A stretch of DNA of 64,000 nt from the NCBI GenBank assembly GCA_037349105.1, contig JAYJMM010000039.1, positions 4,983,501 through 5,047,500 on the forward strand, in the 5' to 3' direction. Numbering within the stretch: position 1 is the stretch's first letter; every line of letters begins with the position of its first letter. The translations under genes and the position numbers were made by a program. This DNA comes from Limnomonas spitsbergensis. Lineage: Eukaryota; Chlorophyta; Chlorophyceae; Chlamydomonadales. The notes under the pieces are model-generated. The model was not told the origin of the DNA, ran no database searches, and saw nothing but the letters and a program-made list of their open reading frames with translations. Below, one piece after another: positions 1 to 11,400 of the stretch.

Positions 1-1431
1 AAACAAAATAAGTATACAACGGGTCAGAGAGCAACGGGTCCACCCTGCCGCTAAATCTCGGTTGTGCCAGGCAGTTGCCACTAACGAACTTCTGAGATAT
101 GCTTGGGCGCGCCTCGCAGCTATAGCGATCGCGATTGCTGCGTCTAATACTTACTACAAATATCGTATTTAGGCTCGAAGCGATGGGTGTGGACTCCCAC
201 CTGTGCCTTGGAACGGTTTCGTCCCCTAGCTCTGGTGGAGACTGGAGATGCCCTAAGTGTGACACATGAAATAAATTATGTACCGGTAACCATTGATTGG
301 ACGAATTCAGGTTGACAGGTGTAATTTGCAGGTACACCGTGATGTAAACGCGCTAAACATCAGAGATGCGTGAACACAATGATTAATTGATATCGGTGTG
401 CAAATGACTCGCTGAGAGGCCGAACTGCAAAGCCGAACAGCAAAATATTTGATAAGTCGGTTGGTGGCAACCGCCTAGCTCAACTGGGAACTAGGTCACG
501 GCTTTCGGAAAAGGATTAGGCATCATTGCTTTCGTAAATGGTACAGAGAGTCCATAATCAGCTTGTAACAATGAGACCTGTCATCATCTCTTGGACCTTG
601 TGCAACCAGCCCATTATCATGCCCCATCTGAGGAGACAACTTGCTTTTGTATCCCGCTCATCAGAATTCCCTGCCAAGCCTGCTTGTGCAGCCAGCCCAT
701 CAGAATGCCCCGACTGAGAAAGCAGCTGGCTTGTGCAGCCAGCCCATCAGAATGCCCCGGATGCGCTTGCAGTTTGCTCGAGTAGCCAGCTCATTGGAAG
801 TCAGCTTGCATGTTGCAACCAGCTCCTCAGAAAGTACTGCCTGAGGATCCAGACTTCAGTGGCTGCTTCTCCTCTCTCTCCAAGTCCACCCTGAAGTTGA
901 AAATGGCAGGACAGACAGAGCAGCGATGAACATGTCAGCTGAGTATAGGAGGGTGGATACCCGCTGGGCCCTGCTAATCACTGGGCCGCGTAGGGGATGA
1001 GCAAGCTCAATTCCAGCTACCATGCACAGCAAGGACCATGGTGACGCTAGTGCTAATTTCCTGTGAGGGACAGGGACTTGGAACCCAGGAACCCGATTTA
1101 AGGTACAGCCATACCCACATCCTATGTGATGGGGCAGGAACCCGGAACTCCATGCCCTACACAAAGTCTGAGAACAGAGGGGGGGGAAATACATCTCAAA
1201 TGCAAATGCTTTATGAACAGCACAACATATAACCTTGTAAGGCAGCATGAGACCAACTGGGATTATCTTGACGGATGCATGCTTTGGTAGTTTGGTAGAA
1301 CCTCCATCGGTGCACGGGTCTGAGCCCCAGGCGCCTGCTTGGCATCCAATCGACTGAATGCAAATCTGATGCCTAACCAATCGACTGAACGAAAATCTGA
1401 TGCCTAACAGGCGCATGCAGAAAAAGATTCC
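1..1431. other. Non-coding flank with short repeats
   Basis: I see no gene here. Bases 596-835 hold about five degenerate tandem copies of a 45-47 base unit containing CAGCCCATCAGAATGCCCC. Bases 945-1095 match 41140-41290 closely enough to align by eye (both contain CAATTCCAGCTACCATGCAC), so this is a copy of a dispersed repeat. The stretch lies 3' of the SWEET-1 stop codon on the minus strand, so part may be its 3' untranslated region. Confidence 0.5.
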
Positions 1432-4400
1432 TCACTCAGATCGGTCTGCTGATGATGAAGACGCTTGCTTGGCCGGGTACATGAACGTCAAGGCCAGCTG
1501 GGCCACTGACAGCAGCGCTCCAATGCCGTTAGGGATCATGACGTAGGCATCCATGATAGCCTGCACATGTATCAGGCATCAGGTGGGTGCCAGAGAGCCA
1601 AGGGCCAGCCAGCGCAAGCAGGGCACCGATGCCGATAGGGATCATGTCATCATGACGTAAAACATCCATGATGGCCTGCGCAGGTGAGGGAGGCAACAGG
1701 CGTACGCAGGCAGGCATTTGTAGGCAGGCATCAGAACAGGCGGGCAAGAATAGGGAGGGGGGGGGACATGGCTGGCAGGCACGGGTAGCCATGCATAGGG
1801 AGGCAGGCAGGAAGGCAGGCAGACAGGGGCAGATAGCCTAGGGAGGCAGGCAGGTAGGTATTCATAGGGAGGGAAAAAACTGGCGGTAGGAAAAAGTACC
1901 AGCAACACAACTGTCAAATGAATAGGGAGGAGGAACATGGCAGGCAGGCATGGGCAGGCGTGCATAGGGAGGCAGGCAGGCAGGTGTCCGTAGGAAGGGG
2001 GGATATTGGCAGTAGGAAAAAGTAGCGGCTGCAGAACCCTCAAATCAACTCTCAGCAGCGATTGGCTTCATCTTTAATCACTGGGAATAGGAGAAGGGCC
2101 ATGTGCAAGGCTCGTGGACTCAATGGAATCAGATTACAGATTGGCTTCATCTTTAATCACTGGGAATAGGAGAAGGGCCATGTGCAAGGCTCGTGGACTC
2201 AATGGAGGCAGATTACAGATTGGCTTCATCTTTAATCACTGGGAATAGGAGAAGGGCCATGTGCAAGGCTCGTGGACTCAATGGAGGCAGATTACAGATT
2301 GGCTTCATCTTTAATCACTGGGAATAGGAGAAGGGCCATGTGCAAGGCTCGTGGACTCAATGGAATCAGATTACAGATTGGCTTCATCTTTAATCACTGG
2401 GAATAGGAGAAGGGCCATGTGCAAGGCTCGTGGACTCAATGGAGGCAGATTACAGATTGGCTTCATCTTTAATCACTGGGAATAGGAGAAGGGCCATGTG
2501 CAAGGCTCGTGGACTCAATGGAGGCAGATTACAGATTGGCTTCATCTTTAATCACTGGGAATAGGAGAAGGGCCATGTGCAAGGCTCGTGGACTCAATGG
2601 AGGCAGATTACAGATTGGCTTCATCTTTAATCACTGGGAATAGGAGAAGGGCCATGTGCAAGGCTCGTGGACTCAATGGAGGCAGATTACAGATTGGCTT
2701 CATCTTTAATCACTGGGAATAGGAGAAGGGCCATGTGCAAGGCTCGTGGACTCAATGGAGGCAGATTACAGATTTTGCGGTCATCGGCAAAGGTCCAAAC
2801 CATCAAGGCAACAGGCATCGGCAATCAGCGCACGTAGGAGATGGATTGAATTCTTATATCGTCAAGTCCACCTAGTGCTAAGGCCGAACGGGTGGCTTCC
2901 TTAATCCACGCCCCAGGGTGAACTGATTTATTTGATTAAAATTATTCATTGATTCTTATATTGTCCAGTACTTACCACGCCATACGTTGTCCTTCGGATG
3001 AAACATGTTGTGGAAAGTGAGAAGCGTGCCGAGGAAGGGGAGAGCAGCACCGGCAGGCAGCATTGCAGGAGTTCATTGTCAGATGTGTTTTCTGACAAAA
3101 ACGAAAGCAGTGGTAAAGCAATGACCAATAAATATAAACAAATCAAGTTCGAATTCAAATGTGTATTTGGCGAACACAGCAGCAGCAGCAGGCAAAGCAG
3201 TGGTCATCGAAACACACGTACAATTCAAATTAAAGTGCTCACCTGAGCAGCAGGCGAAAGAGTGGTAAATGAAACGTACAACCATCACATTCAAATTCAA
3301 ATGTGCACTTCATCACTCACCAAAGCGGGCATGCAAAAGCAAACACATCAAATCCATACATATGTGCATAACAATGTGCACCACATCAGCACGCAGAAAC
3401 AAACAATTCAAGTTCAAACGTGTCTGTAATCACGCACCACAGCAGCGCGTTGAGGAGGTTCATTAATGTGAGGGGCAGCAGGATGGACGCAGAGTTGCGC
3501 GTTTTGATGACGTCGGCCATGGTGCTGAGAGGGGCGCTGTAGTAGATGAGTGTGACGATATTGCCGGCAATGCCCCTGAAGCAACACGTGGGGCAAAGGA
3601 ACTTCGTTGTTGACCTTTCTTCACACTTTTCCGGTACCTCTGATTCGCTCTGCGTGGCCCTTACAAAGATTCTTAGGTGGCTGACCTAGCGCTGCAACAA
3701 AAACAGCCGATGCATTTGTCGCACCCCAGCTCAAAAGCAGTGACAAGGACTCGGCTTGGCTGCAGAGCAGACAGTGTGACGTCGCTGGCAGCAAGTGCAG
3801 TGCGTGCAAGCGCAGAGGAGCTGGACAGTTTATTCAAACAATGCAAATCGTGGAGGCTAAAAGAAGTGTTGGCTCGGAGAGCGCGGTGGAATCTCACCAC
3901 AGGGATATTTGCGCTTTCAGGCTGCTGCATGCAAAAACAGTGAAAACGCCTAGGAAGGGCAGAAGCAGCGCCTCCACACAAAGGAGCAGGGCGATTTTGG
4001 AGCGGACCTGGAGACAGAGGAGAGAGAGCAGGGGCGGAGCTGTATCATGCACAGCAGCATCAAGCAGAGCGGAGGAATTGAATGGCAGGGGAGGCAGGAA
4101 GGAAAAGGGAGGGGGGGAGCATAGGGATCTTTGGGGGGCAGGCGAGGCAGGAAGGATAAGGGAGAGGGGGTATGGGGGAGCATAGGGGTCTTCGGGGGGC
4201 AGGGGTGGCGGAAGGGGGAGAGTGAGGGGAGAGTGCTGGAAATGGCTTCTGCCCTTCAACGCTCATCTACTGACTGCACTGAACGGCACACCATGACTTT
4301 CCTCCAGGGCTGTGCTTGTCTTCTCAGCTTACAGCATAAAAAGAGGAGCCACCCATGTTTCAGTGGTATGACAGCTGGTTTGAATGGAAGCGGTTGAACA

Positions 4401-5187
4401 CTGCTTGTTCTAGTGTGCATTTGTTTGGCAGGCGGCTAGGCAGGTCACAACAGGGCCGATGGAGACCAAACATTGACTGGCCGACGGCCATGAGATAGCT
4501 GCAGTGTAGCTAGGACAACGTAAATGAACGCTGTGTTTTATGCATGCGGACCTCGCACCTTGTCATCAGCTAGACCATATGTGGTCAGGCAGCAGTAGAC
4601 AGCCAGGCAAACCCCCGGTGCATTTGGTGCCGTGATGAAGGGATCTTGTTTAATCAAGCCTGAGCAGTCAGGATAGATGCCACCTCAGCATGGCCAATTA
4701 ATTGTTACGATCTTGGCATGGACATTTTGATGGTCCTCGGCGCAAGATCGTAATAATCACATGCACTTTCTTTGATTCACCGGTTCTTACCTCCAGGCTT
4801 TTATAAAAAGGGCACTAGGTTGCTTGTACTTGCACTGTACATATATCATGCAAGATAGCGATCAATATCACATGCAACAGCACTTGCAACAGCCAACAGC
4901 ACATGCAAGAGCACACCCAAGCCCCGTGGTTCCCTAGACCCACTGTAGGAAAGCCAGATGACCGTGTTTGCAACAGTGATTGCAAAAGGGATGGCGTTCA
5001 AGTCCTGCAATTGGTACACGCGGTTGTGGAGGGCGCCCGGATAAGTAGGTCCACGAATACGTTTACTCGCCCCTAGAGATTTGTTGGATGCAGCTTTCAT
5101 GACAGCTCTCAATGGAGATCCGTACATGAGCAAAGACACCAACGCTCCCAGACCAGGGACCACAGTCTCGAGCAAAACGTTCGCCAT
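1432..5187 (-). CDS. SWEET (MtN3/saliva) sugar transporter, paralogue 1
   Basis: Seven exons, read on the minus strand: 5187-5071, 5004-4944, 4659-4559, 4007-3898, 3575-3438, 2991-2976 and 1560-1432. Together they encode 223 residues, typical for a SWEET. All intron phases agree. The first MtN3 repeat is in exons 1-3 (VVPGLGALVSLLMYGSPL, DLNAIPFAITVANTV, PNAPG) and the second in exons 5-7 (YYSAPLSTMADVI, LLPLTLMNLLNALLW, IPNGIGALL). The four membrane-helix prolines and the two pocket asparagines (PNAPG, PNGIG) of the family are present. SWEETs are seven-helix facilitators of sugar flux across plasma or vacuolar membranes; substrate cannot be told from sequence. Intron 1 uses a GC donor (GGG|gcgagt), and exon 6 is only 16 bases. 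Introns 5 and 6 carry exon-edge copies, and intron 6 also a 79-bp minisatellite. Confidence 0.88.
1600..1684 (-). repeat. Echo of SWEET-1 exon 7 5' edge
   Basis: Degenerate copy of the acceptor and first ~45 bases of exon 7 (1560-1513). Both contain GGGATCATG and CATCCATGAT followed by a GCCTGC(A/G)CA acceptor complement. It lies in intron 6, just upstream of the real exon on the coding strand. An insertion beside GATCATG makes it differ in frame. Confidence 0.7.
1683..2040. repeat. GGCAGG-rich degenerate minisatellite
   Basis: Runs of GGCAGGCAGG and GGGAGGCAGG alternate with imperfect longer units (CATAGGGAGG, GCAGTAGGAAAAAGTA occurs twice). It lies inside intron 6 of SWEET-1. Open frames across it are Pro/Cys-rich by-products of the repeat. 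Confidence 0.7.
2060..2770. repeat. 79-bp tandem repeat, nine copies
   Basis: Nine head-to-tail units of exactly 79 bases starting GATTGGCTTCATCTTTAATC. Units are nearly identical, so the array is young or homogenised. Units 1 and 4 carry GGAATCAG where the others carry GGAGGCAG. It lies in intron 6 of SWEET-1. Confidence 0.97.
3130..3437 (-). repeat. Echoes of SWEET-1 exon 5 donor edge
   Basis: Three to four loose copies of a segment containing TTCAAATTCAAATGTG followed by a CACC donor complement and GCAGCAG-like bases. This resembles the real exon 5 end and adjacent intron at 3400-3450. The corresponding intron of SWEET-2 keeps the same ATTCAAATTCAAAT string, so the motif predates the gene duplication. 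Confidence 0.5.
4083..4235. repeat. Purine-rich repeat in SWEET-1 intron 3
   Basis: About 2.5 copies of a 53-61 base unit with GGCAGGCGAGGCAGGAAGGA and GAGCATAGGG(A/G)TCTT. It is intronic, and I see no coding signal in it. Confidence 0.7.
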
Positions 5188-6178
5188 GCTTCCAACTTTG
5201 AACGAGCAAAAGGGGAGTGCTTATATTTCGGCGTCAGCCAGTTTCAACAGGTGAACGGCACAATTGTAAAGATCTCTGACTATGCAAGGCTGAAATCACG
5301 ATCAGAATCTTCTTAGGGAGCTGTAGCTAAAAGTAGCTGAAGAAGTTGCAGGGCAGTCGAGGTTGGATCTACATCCCGCCGGTAGGTGAAAGTGTGTCGC
5401 CGGACCTTGCTTGATGCGGTCTTCGCCAGACCGCACCGAGTTAGAAGATAAATATTGCTGATGTATTCACCGCCGGTATGGTTCGCCAAGTCTGACCAGA
5501 GAGTCCCCCTACTTTGGGGTCCGACCGAAGGCACACAACTGTACCGCACCTAAGATCGACTTCATCAGTAGCAGTGCCTATTTCTGTGCTCACCAGACAT
5601 CGCATGAAAAGCTGATGGTTAGCAGCCATCACTGGGCTGATGACCATCCTCGACTGACCAACGGCCTGTACAGCCCAAACAGAAGGCTTCATGAACAAGG
5701 CCCTCACGGCAGAGTGAACTCTGTAAACGGCGTCAGGGAACCTCTTGATGGCAGGTTGGGGGCTGGAGCTGGAGCTGGAGCCGCCGAATCATGGCCGATG
5801 GTACAATTTACAGAGCTCTGTAGCTTGGGTGTCTGGAAGGCAGTTATCCTGGGATGGAGATGCTCCGGAAAGGCCTGATTGGTGTAAAAGAAGAAATACC
5901 CAAGGCCATGGTTGCAGTCAGCTTTGTACAACTCCAGCTGTGCAGAGATGCATGGCGGCCTCTGGCCGATGTCAACCCTGCCCTGGACCCTGGTGCCTAC
6001 TGCTGGTAAACTGTGGGTTTCTCTCTATATCCCCCATGAACATATGAGGTCGGAGCAGAGGACCGCAAAATCAAACCTCAACCTACAGCCTCTTGGTAGG
6101 TAAAAACTGCTGATTATAAAGGCTTGCCGCCCATCTACAGATATGGGCAGACAATCTAGGATGGAACAGATTATGGTC
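5188..6178. other. Upstream region of SWEET-1 and left flank of the DIRS element
   Basis: No exon-like segment was recognised. It should contain the SWEET-1 promoter (minus strand), but I see no clear TATA box. Bases 5610-5690 weakly resemble the AGCTGAA-tailed dispersed repeat. Bases 5758-5785 are a short CTGGAG run. Confidence 0.4.
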
Positions 6179-6424
6179 GCTGTCGCACCATAAAGCAGTA
6201 AACGTGCCAATATGGTAAACTCCGGAATCTCCGGTAAAGGCGCCTTAGAGAAGTGTCCTTCTACTCATAAACACGGTACATTACCGTACACACAGACTCC
6301 TTGTACTTCAGACAAGAGCTGTTAACTGGCTACTGTAAGGTTCGGCCCTAGCAGGAAGTCTCTCTGCCTAGGGGTTATGTCTGGGTGTCCCTGTCTTGTG
6401 GGTACCGCCCCTACTACTTCACTC
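6179..6424. repeat. Split repeat A (outer copy) of DIRS element
   Basis: 246 bases starting GCTGTCGCACCATAAAG, near-identical to 7111-7356. It defines one outer end of the element. Confidence 0.93.
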
Positions 6425-6470
6425 TGAGAGCGGGGATGCTCGGGGTCCCATGATGCCTGCCTCAATCACT

Positions 6471-7110
6471 CTGAGAGCGGGGATGCTCGGGGTTGCGAAG
6501 GAACGGCGACGGAGGTGACTTTGTCCGTGGGTTTTGTCGCCGGGCGGACTCAGCTGGAAGCTGGTACGCCGAGAGCTCCTGGTCGGCTTTGCGCCTCCTG
6601 GTCTATTTAGGTGAATATCTGCTTGGGACTGCTTGCCTGATTAGTCGTCTCCGATGGACGAGTAGTCAGGGATCGGCACCGTAGGTCGCGTGCTCTTCAG
6701 GGCGAGCTCCGTCGATCGCGTCGGCTGGGGATGACCAGTGATCTGGATGGGGCTCGCTTGTCACTTGCTTATGCTATCACCACTTTCCGTGGTGCTAGAC
6801 TTGACTGAAGTGTAAGGTACTGACTTAGTGGCGAGCAAGGGCTAGTATCCGTGAGAGCTAGGCCTATACTCTTTACACCACTAGAGGCCTGTCCTTCAAA
6901 AGGGACAAAAGTAGTAGCTTAGGCAATTGCCGGGATACAGGGACCCGGCAGGCCCAATTCAGAGTACAGATTATGCTAAATCACCCTGCGTAAGCGGGTT
7001 TCTAGGTCTCAGTTCAAATCCGGAGACTCCGCAGATAAGCTGCGGAGGCTCCGCGGCCGCTAACTGCGGCCTAAACGGTTCTGTCACGTATACGGTAATA
7101 TACTGTGACA
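6471..7110. repeat. Split repeat B (inner copy) of DIRS element
   Basis: 640 bases starting CTGAGAGCGGGGATGCTCGG and ending GGTAATATACTGTGACA, near-identical to 14790-15426. The first ~23 bases are also present as an extra partial copy at 6423-6446, in the spacer between A and B. Confidence 0.93.
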
Positions 7111-7116
7111 GCTGTC
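7107..7116. other. Palindromic junction GACAGCTGTC
   Basis: The B/A' joint forms a perfect 10-base palindrome. In DIRS-like elements this joint corresponds to the circle junction recombined by a tyrosine recombinase. The role here is inferred. Confidence 0.6.
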
Positions 7117-7356
7117 GCACCATAAAGCAGTAAACGTGCCAATATGGTAAACTCCGGAATCTCCGGTAAAGGCGCCTTAGAGAAGTGTCCTTCTACTCAT
7201 AAACACGGTACATTACCGTACACACAGACTCCTTGTACTTCAGACAAGAGCTGTTAACTGGCTACTGTAAGGTTCGGCCCTAGCAGGAAGTCTCTCTGCC
7301 TAGGGGTAATGTCTGGGTGTCCCTGTCTTGTGGGTACCGCCCCTACTACTTCACTC
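7111..7356. repeat. Split repeat A' (inner copy) of DIRS element
   Basis: Second copy of the 246-base A repeat, directly abutting B with no spacer. Confidence 0.93.
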
Positions 7357-8475
7357 GCCCCCCGCTCCTAAGCGTTAAGCCTAAAGGGCATGCGCTGGGA
7401 GCCGGAAAAAGGGGTCGGTACTGAAAGAATTCTGGAAAAATCTGTACGCCCAGAACTTGTCAGTTCCCTAACACTGAAGCCTCCTAAACATCTGACTGCA
7501 ATCCAGCCAGTCGGAAAAAAAAATCCCCTGAAGAAAATCCACTGCAGGAAATGTGCTGCAGGACATCCACACAAGGAAATTCACCAAAGAAAAAATTCAC
7601 TGAAACCCGTGGCGGACCCTAGGTCCACCCAAGGTTCTGCACACTTGACAAAGGCCTCTGGGACCCTGATCTCTCTCCGGCCTGATCGGGGCACACAGAA
7701 TCCGGTACCGTCACCAGTGTCATGCTTGGTTGCAGGCAATAAAGGGTCAGAACCCATCAGAAACCCTCAGCAACCATCAGAAACCATCAGAAATCATCAT
7801 AAACCATCAGAAATCATCAGAAACCAGAATCTTTAAACTTCTGGAAAATATGTACGTAGAAGCTCAAATCGTCTTAGCAAATCTGCCTGGTTCAGGCCTT
7901 CTTCAAAAGAAAAAATCCACAGAGTCTCAGCTGATGCGCAATGCGCAGAATCCTACAAATCCAGGCTGTTCAGCCCACTACTGGCTAGCAAACAGAGAAA
8001 TTTTCAAAGTTATCAGGTTAAGCTAAGAACAACCGCTGCTCTCGCCCCACTGCGCCATAGCCGCCTGGTCTTCAATGGCCACAAGAAATGTGCGCCGTAG
8101 CAGCGTGATCCGCCCCCTGCTGTGTTATCATCGCCCGAGTTCACTAATTCTCCTCGCTCATCATCTTCATAACATATGTACTACCGTAGCCTTGCTGCTA
8201 CGGTGTTTGAGAAACAAATTTTCACTATGTTGCTGCGATAGCTTTAACTCCAATCCTGCATCTTCCGTCTTCGGTCCGCTGGCTGCCGGCCCACTGCCTG
8301 CCGGGTACTAGGACAAGCCGCGCTGCGTCTGCATTTTCTGCTCTGTAGGCGCCTGCCCGCTCCTTGCCAGTTACGGCGTGGGTAACGTCACGTGCTCAGT
8401 GGCCTTGCCGCTCTGGGCTCGGCCTCAGGTCTCGGTAAGCTCCGCAAGGGCTGACTCCTCCTCTTTGTTGGAAGC
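7357..8475. other. 3' non-coding part of the DIRS element
   Basis: Between the gag-like stop codon and A'. It contains an imperfect run of AACCATCAG units (7757-7825) and no recognisable pol gene. This is where reverse transcriptase and recombinase genes would be expected in an autonomous relative. Confidence 0.6.
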
Positions 8476-11400
8476 CTAACGCCACCTTGGCCCATCTATG
8501 GACCGCTCGCTGGGTGACATTGGCTTCTCTTCATCCAAGGAATATCTTTCTCCAAAAAGTCTCTCCCTCCAAGAAGCCTCTCGCGCCTCCTCCTCCTCAT
8601 CCGCCTCTTCCTCCTCTTCCATCTCATTCTCCTCTTCTGCCTCTTCCATCTCATTCTCCTCTTCTGCCGCATGCCTGTGATCTGTGACAAACAGGTCCCC
8701 CATTTCCAGGGCGAACTTCTCCCACAGCACCACCTGCTGCGTCAGCACAGTGATCTGCTCCTCATCGGTCATGCACAAGTACCCTGGCACAGTGATCACG
8801 AACTTGCTCAGCTTGACCCTGGTGGCCACTGGCAGCCCTTCAGAGAACATGTGCGAGACCGAGTGCCTTCTGCCAAAGTAGTCCACTGCATCCCTGGAGA
8901 TATGTAGCAACTCTGCTGTGGACAGGACTCTGTGCGCAAACGCCTCTACTGTCTCCTCTGGCTTGACCTCTGGATCCTTAGTGGTCTTGACTCCCAGCTT
9001 GATGTTGGTGATCGCGGATCTCTCATCCGAGGTCGGCTTTCCCACTTCCGCCTGAACCACCTTGATCCACAAAGTGAGCAGCGAGGCCTCGCAACACTGC
9101 TCCTCTGCTGGGGCGATCCACTGCTGCCTGATCCGTTCCACTTCTCTGGCAATTCTGTTTCCTGCATGGGGCGCCGCCCTGATGGCTGCCATCAGCGGCC
9201 CCACGCTAGCTGGCTTGCTGTCCCAAAGCTTGACCAGCGACTTGATCAGCAGTGTCATAGCTGACGGCGACTGGCACGATCCAGCTATTTCTCCGGCCAC
9301 CACAGCCAGCGCTGGCTGGTCATCTGACATTACCAGCCTGTTGTGCGATCCCCAGTATCCACTATCCACACGCCTGGCAATATTTCCTGGCTGCAACTGC
9401 GCCTGGGTGCGACATATCCAGGACTGTACGTTGCCTTGGATGGCTGGGATCTTGGTGACCTTGGCCACCCCTGTCAGCTGCAGGACCATCTGTTGCTGCA
9501 GCTGCAGGGTCACTCTCGCCTGCTCCCTGTCGATTCTCTTCATTTCTTGGTCGCTGGACTCCTGCCTGGTTCTTGGCCTGCGCCTGTCCGCTCCCCTTGG
9601 CTCTGAATCCGCTGATTCTGAGCGCGATCCATATCCACCTCCTCTGCCTCCTGATGGACTGCGACCTGGATAGTATCTGTCGAATCTGTTGTCATCGTCC
9701 TCCCGATCTTCCCGTGATGGCTGTCTGCCTGCTCTTCCTGCGGAGCTTCTACTCCCGTCGCGCGGCTGCCTCCCGGTCTCACTTCTGCCTGGTCTGTCAC
9801 CCGGCCCGGGCCTCCAAGGATGTGCTCTGCCCGGTCCTGCCTGCCCTCTGGGCGGCTCCTGGCTTTGCCGATCCTGCTGTGCTCCCCTGCTGCATTCATC
9901 TGTTCCCCTGGGTGGCTCCTGGCTTTGCTGCCTTGGCTGTTCCCAGCTGTCTGCCTGCCCCCTGGGCGGCTCCTGGCCTTGCCGATTTGGCTGTTCCCAG
10001 CTGTCTGCCTGCCCTCTGGGCGGCTCCTGGCTTTGCCGATTTGGCTGTTCCCTGCTGTCTGCCTGCCCCCTGGGCGGCTCCTGGCTTTGCCGGTACTGCT
10101 GTTCTTCACCGCTTGCTTGCCCCCTGGGCTGCCCTTGATTCTGCCTTCCTGGCTGCGTCCCTCCTGTGTAATTCCTGGCGTAGGAATCAGATTGCGTTTC
10201 CCCTCTGGTTTCCTGCCTTCTTGGTCCACTACTGCGCACACTGCCTGCAGGCTCGTCCTGTTGTGTTCCTCTTGCTGCGCCCTCTTGCCTTTTCCTCAGG
10301 AACTCCTCGATGTAATCCACCTGGGTTTCCTGGCATGTGTTCTCTTTGTCCTCGATTATGCGCAGGAGTGCATAAGACTCTTGCCTGTTTGCTCTGCGCG
10401 TTGCTACGCCTTGCTCAGCCATCCTGGCCAGCGATCGGCTAGTCAACTCCGCCCTTTCGCTGGCGGCTGGGCTACTGGCCCTGGGCTCTTCCCTGCCCCT
10501 TGGCCGCCCCCTGAGGCTTGGCTCGCTGCTGACCTCAAAAACCTCAGATCTGAGTGTTGGGGTTGGCGCGGTTCTTGCTTGCTGCTGCCACCTTTGGACT
10601 TCCCTGAGCTCCTCAGGCCGCTGCACCGCTGTTTCAAATCCTTCCCATACCTGGTCCTCCTCATCTTCTGGCTCAGATGCAGGTTCCACCTGATGTCCTG
10701 TTACCCCGTCGCACCATTCATCTGCGAAGGCCTTAACAGCAAGGGCTGCTTCGCGTCCTGCCCCTCCCTTGGACATCTGTCCAAGGGCGGCCAACAGCAT
10801 TGCCCTGTCCTGCCCGGTGTGGGAAATACCCATCATGGCTTTTGTTGCCCATCCTTGCAGATGATGGGCCCTGAACTCTTCGATGGCTGTGACTTGATCC
10901 TGGAGCTGCGCGAATGTCCTGGAGCACACTTCCTTCCACAGGTTTGTTGCCCACTGCAAAAGTCCTGCCCAACCGAATGGCTGCATCTGCTTCTCTGGCT
11001 CCCCTTCGCCGCTCACCACATCCACGGCCCTGGAGCGCTCTGGCTCTCTAGGTCTGGTATCCTGCGCCTGTGCTGTACCTTGATAAAATCCGCGCAGGAT
11101 TTCCTTGTGGCTGCCGCCTGCTCGCATCTGGCTGCTAGATCCCTCCTTGGGTGTCTGCACAGGTCTGCCCACACTGGGCGTAAACTTGGACAGCGGCGTC
11201 CCGTAGACTGTGGATCCCGCCCCTCTTTTAACCGGCACCCTGCGTGGTCGCATTGGCTGCCTTGGGCGCAGCCCTGTCACTGGCTGCCGCCCCTTCTCTT
11301 CTTGTATCGGATCAGGCAGCTCTTCCTCAGATATTAGGTCAGCCCACGGCTTTCCCACCGGTACACTAGCTGACTTTTCCTGTGGTTCTTTGCTGCTCTG

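Noticed and set aside
856..1416. 186-codon minus-strand frame
   Set aside because: It overlaps a dispersed repeat (945-1095 = 41140-41290) and lies 3' of SWEET-1. No splice partner or domain was seen.
7357..8475. Possible reverse transcriptase or recombinase gene in the DIRS element
   Set aside because: No frame here shows YxDD, RNase H or R-H-R-Y recombinase motifs; frames are short and repetitive.
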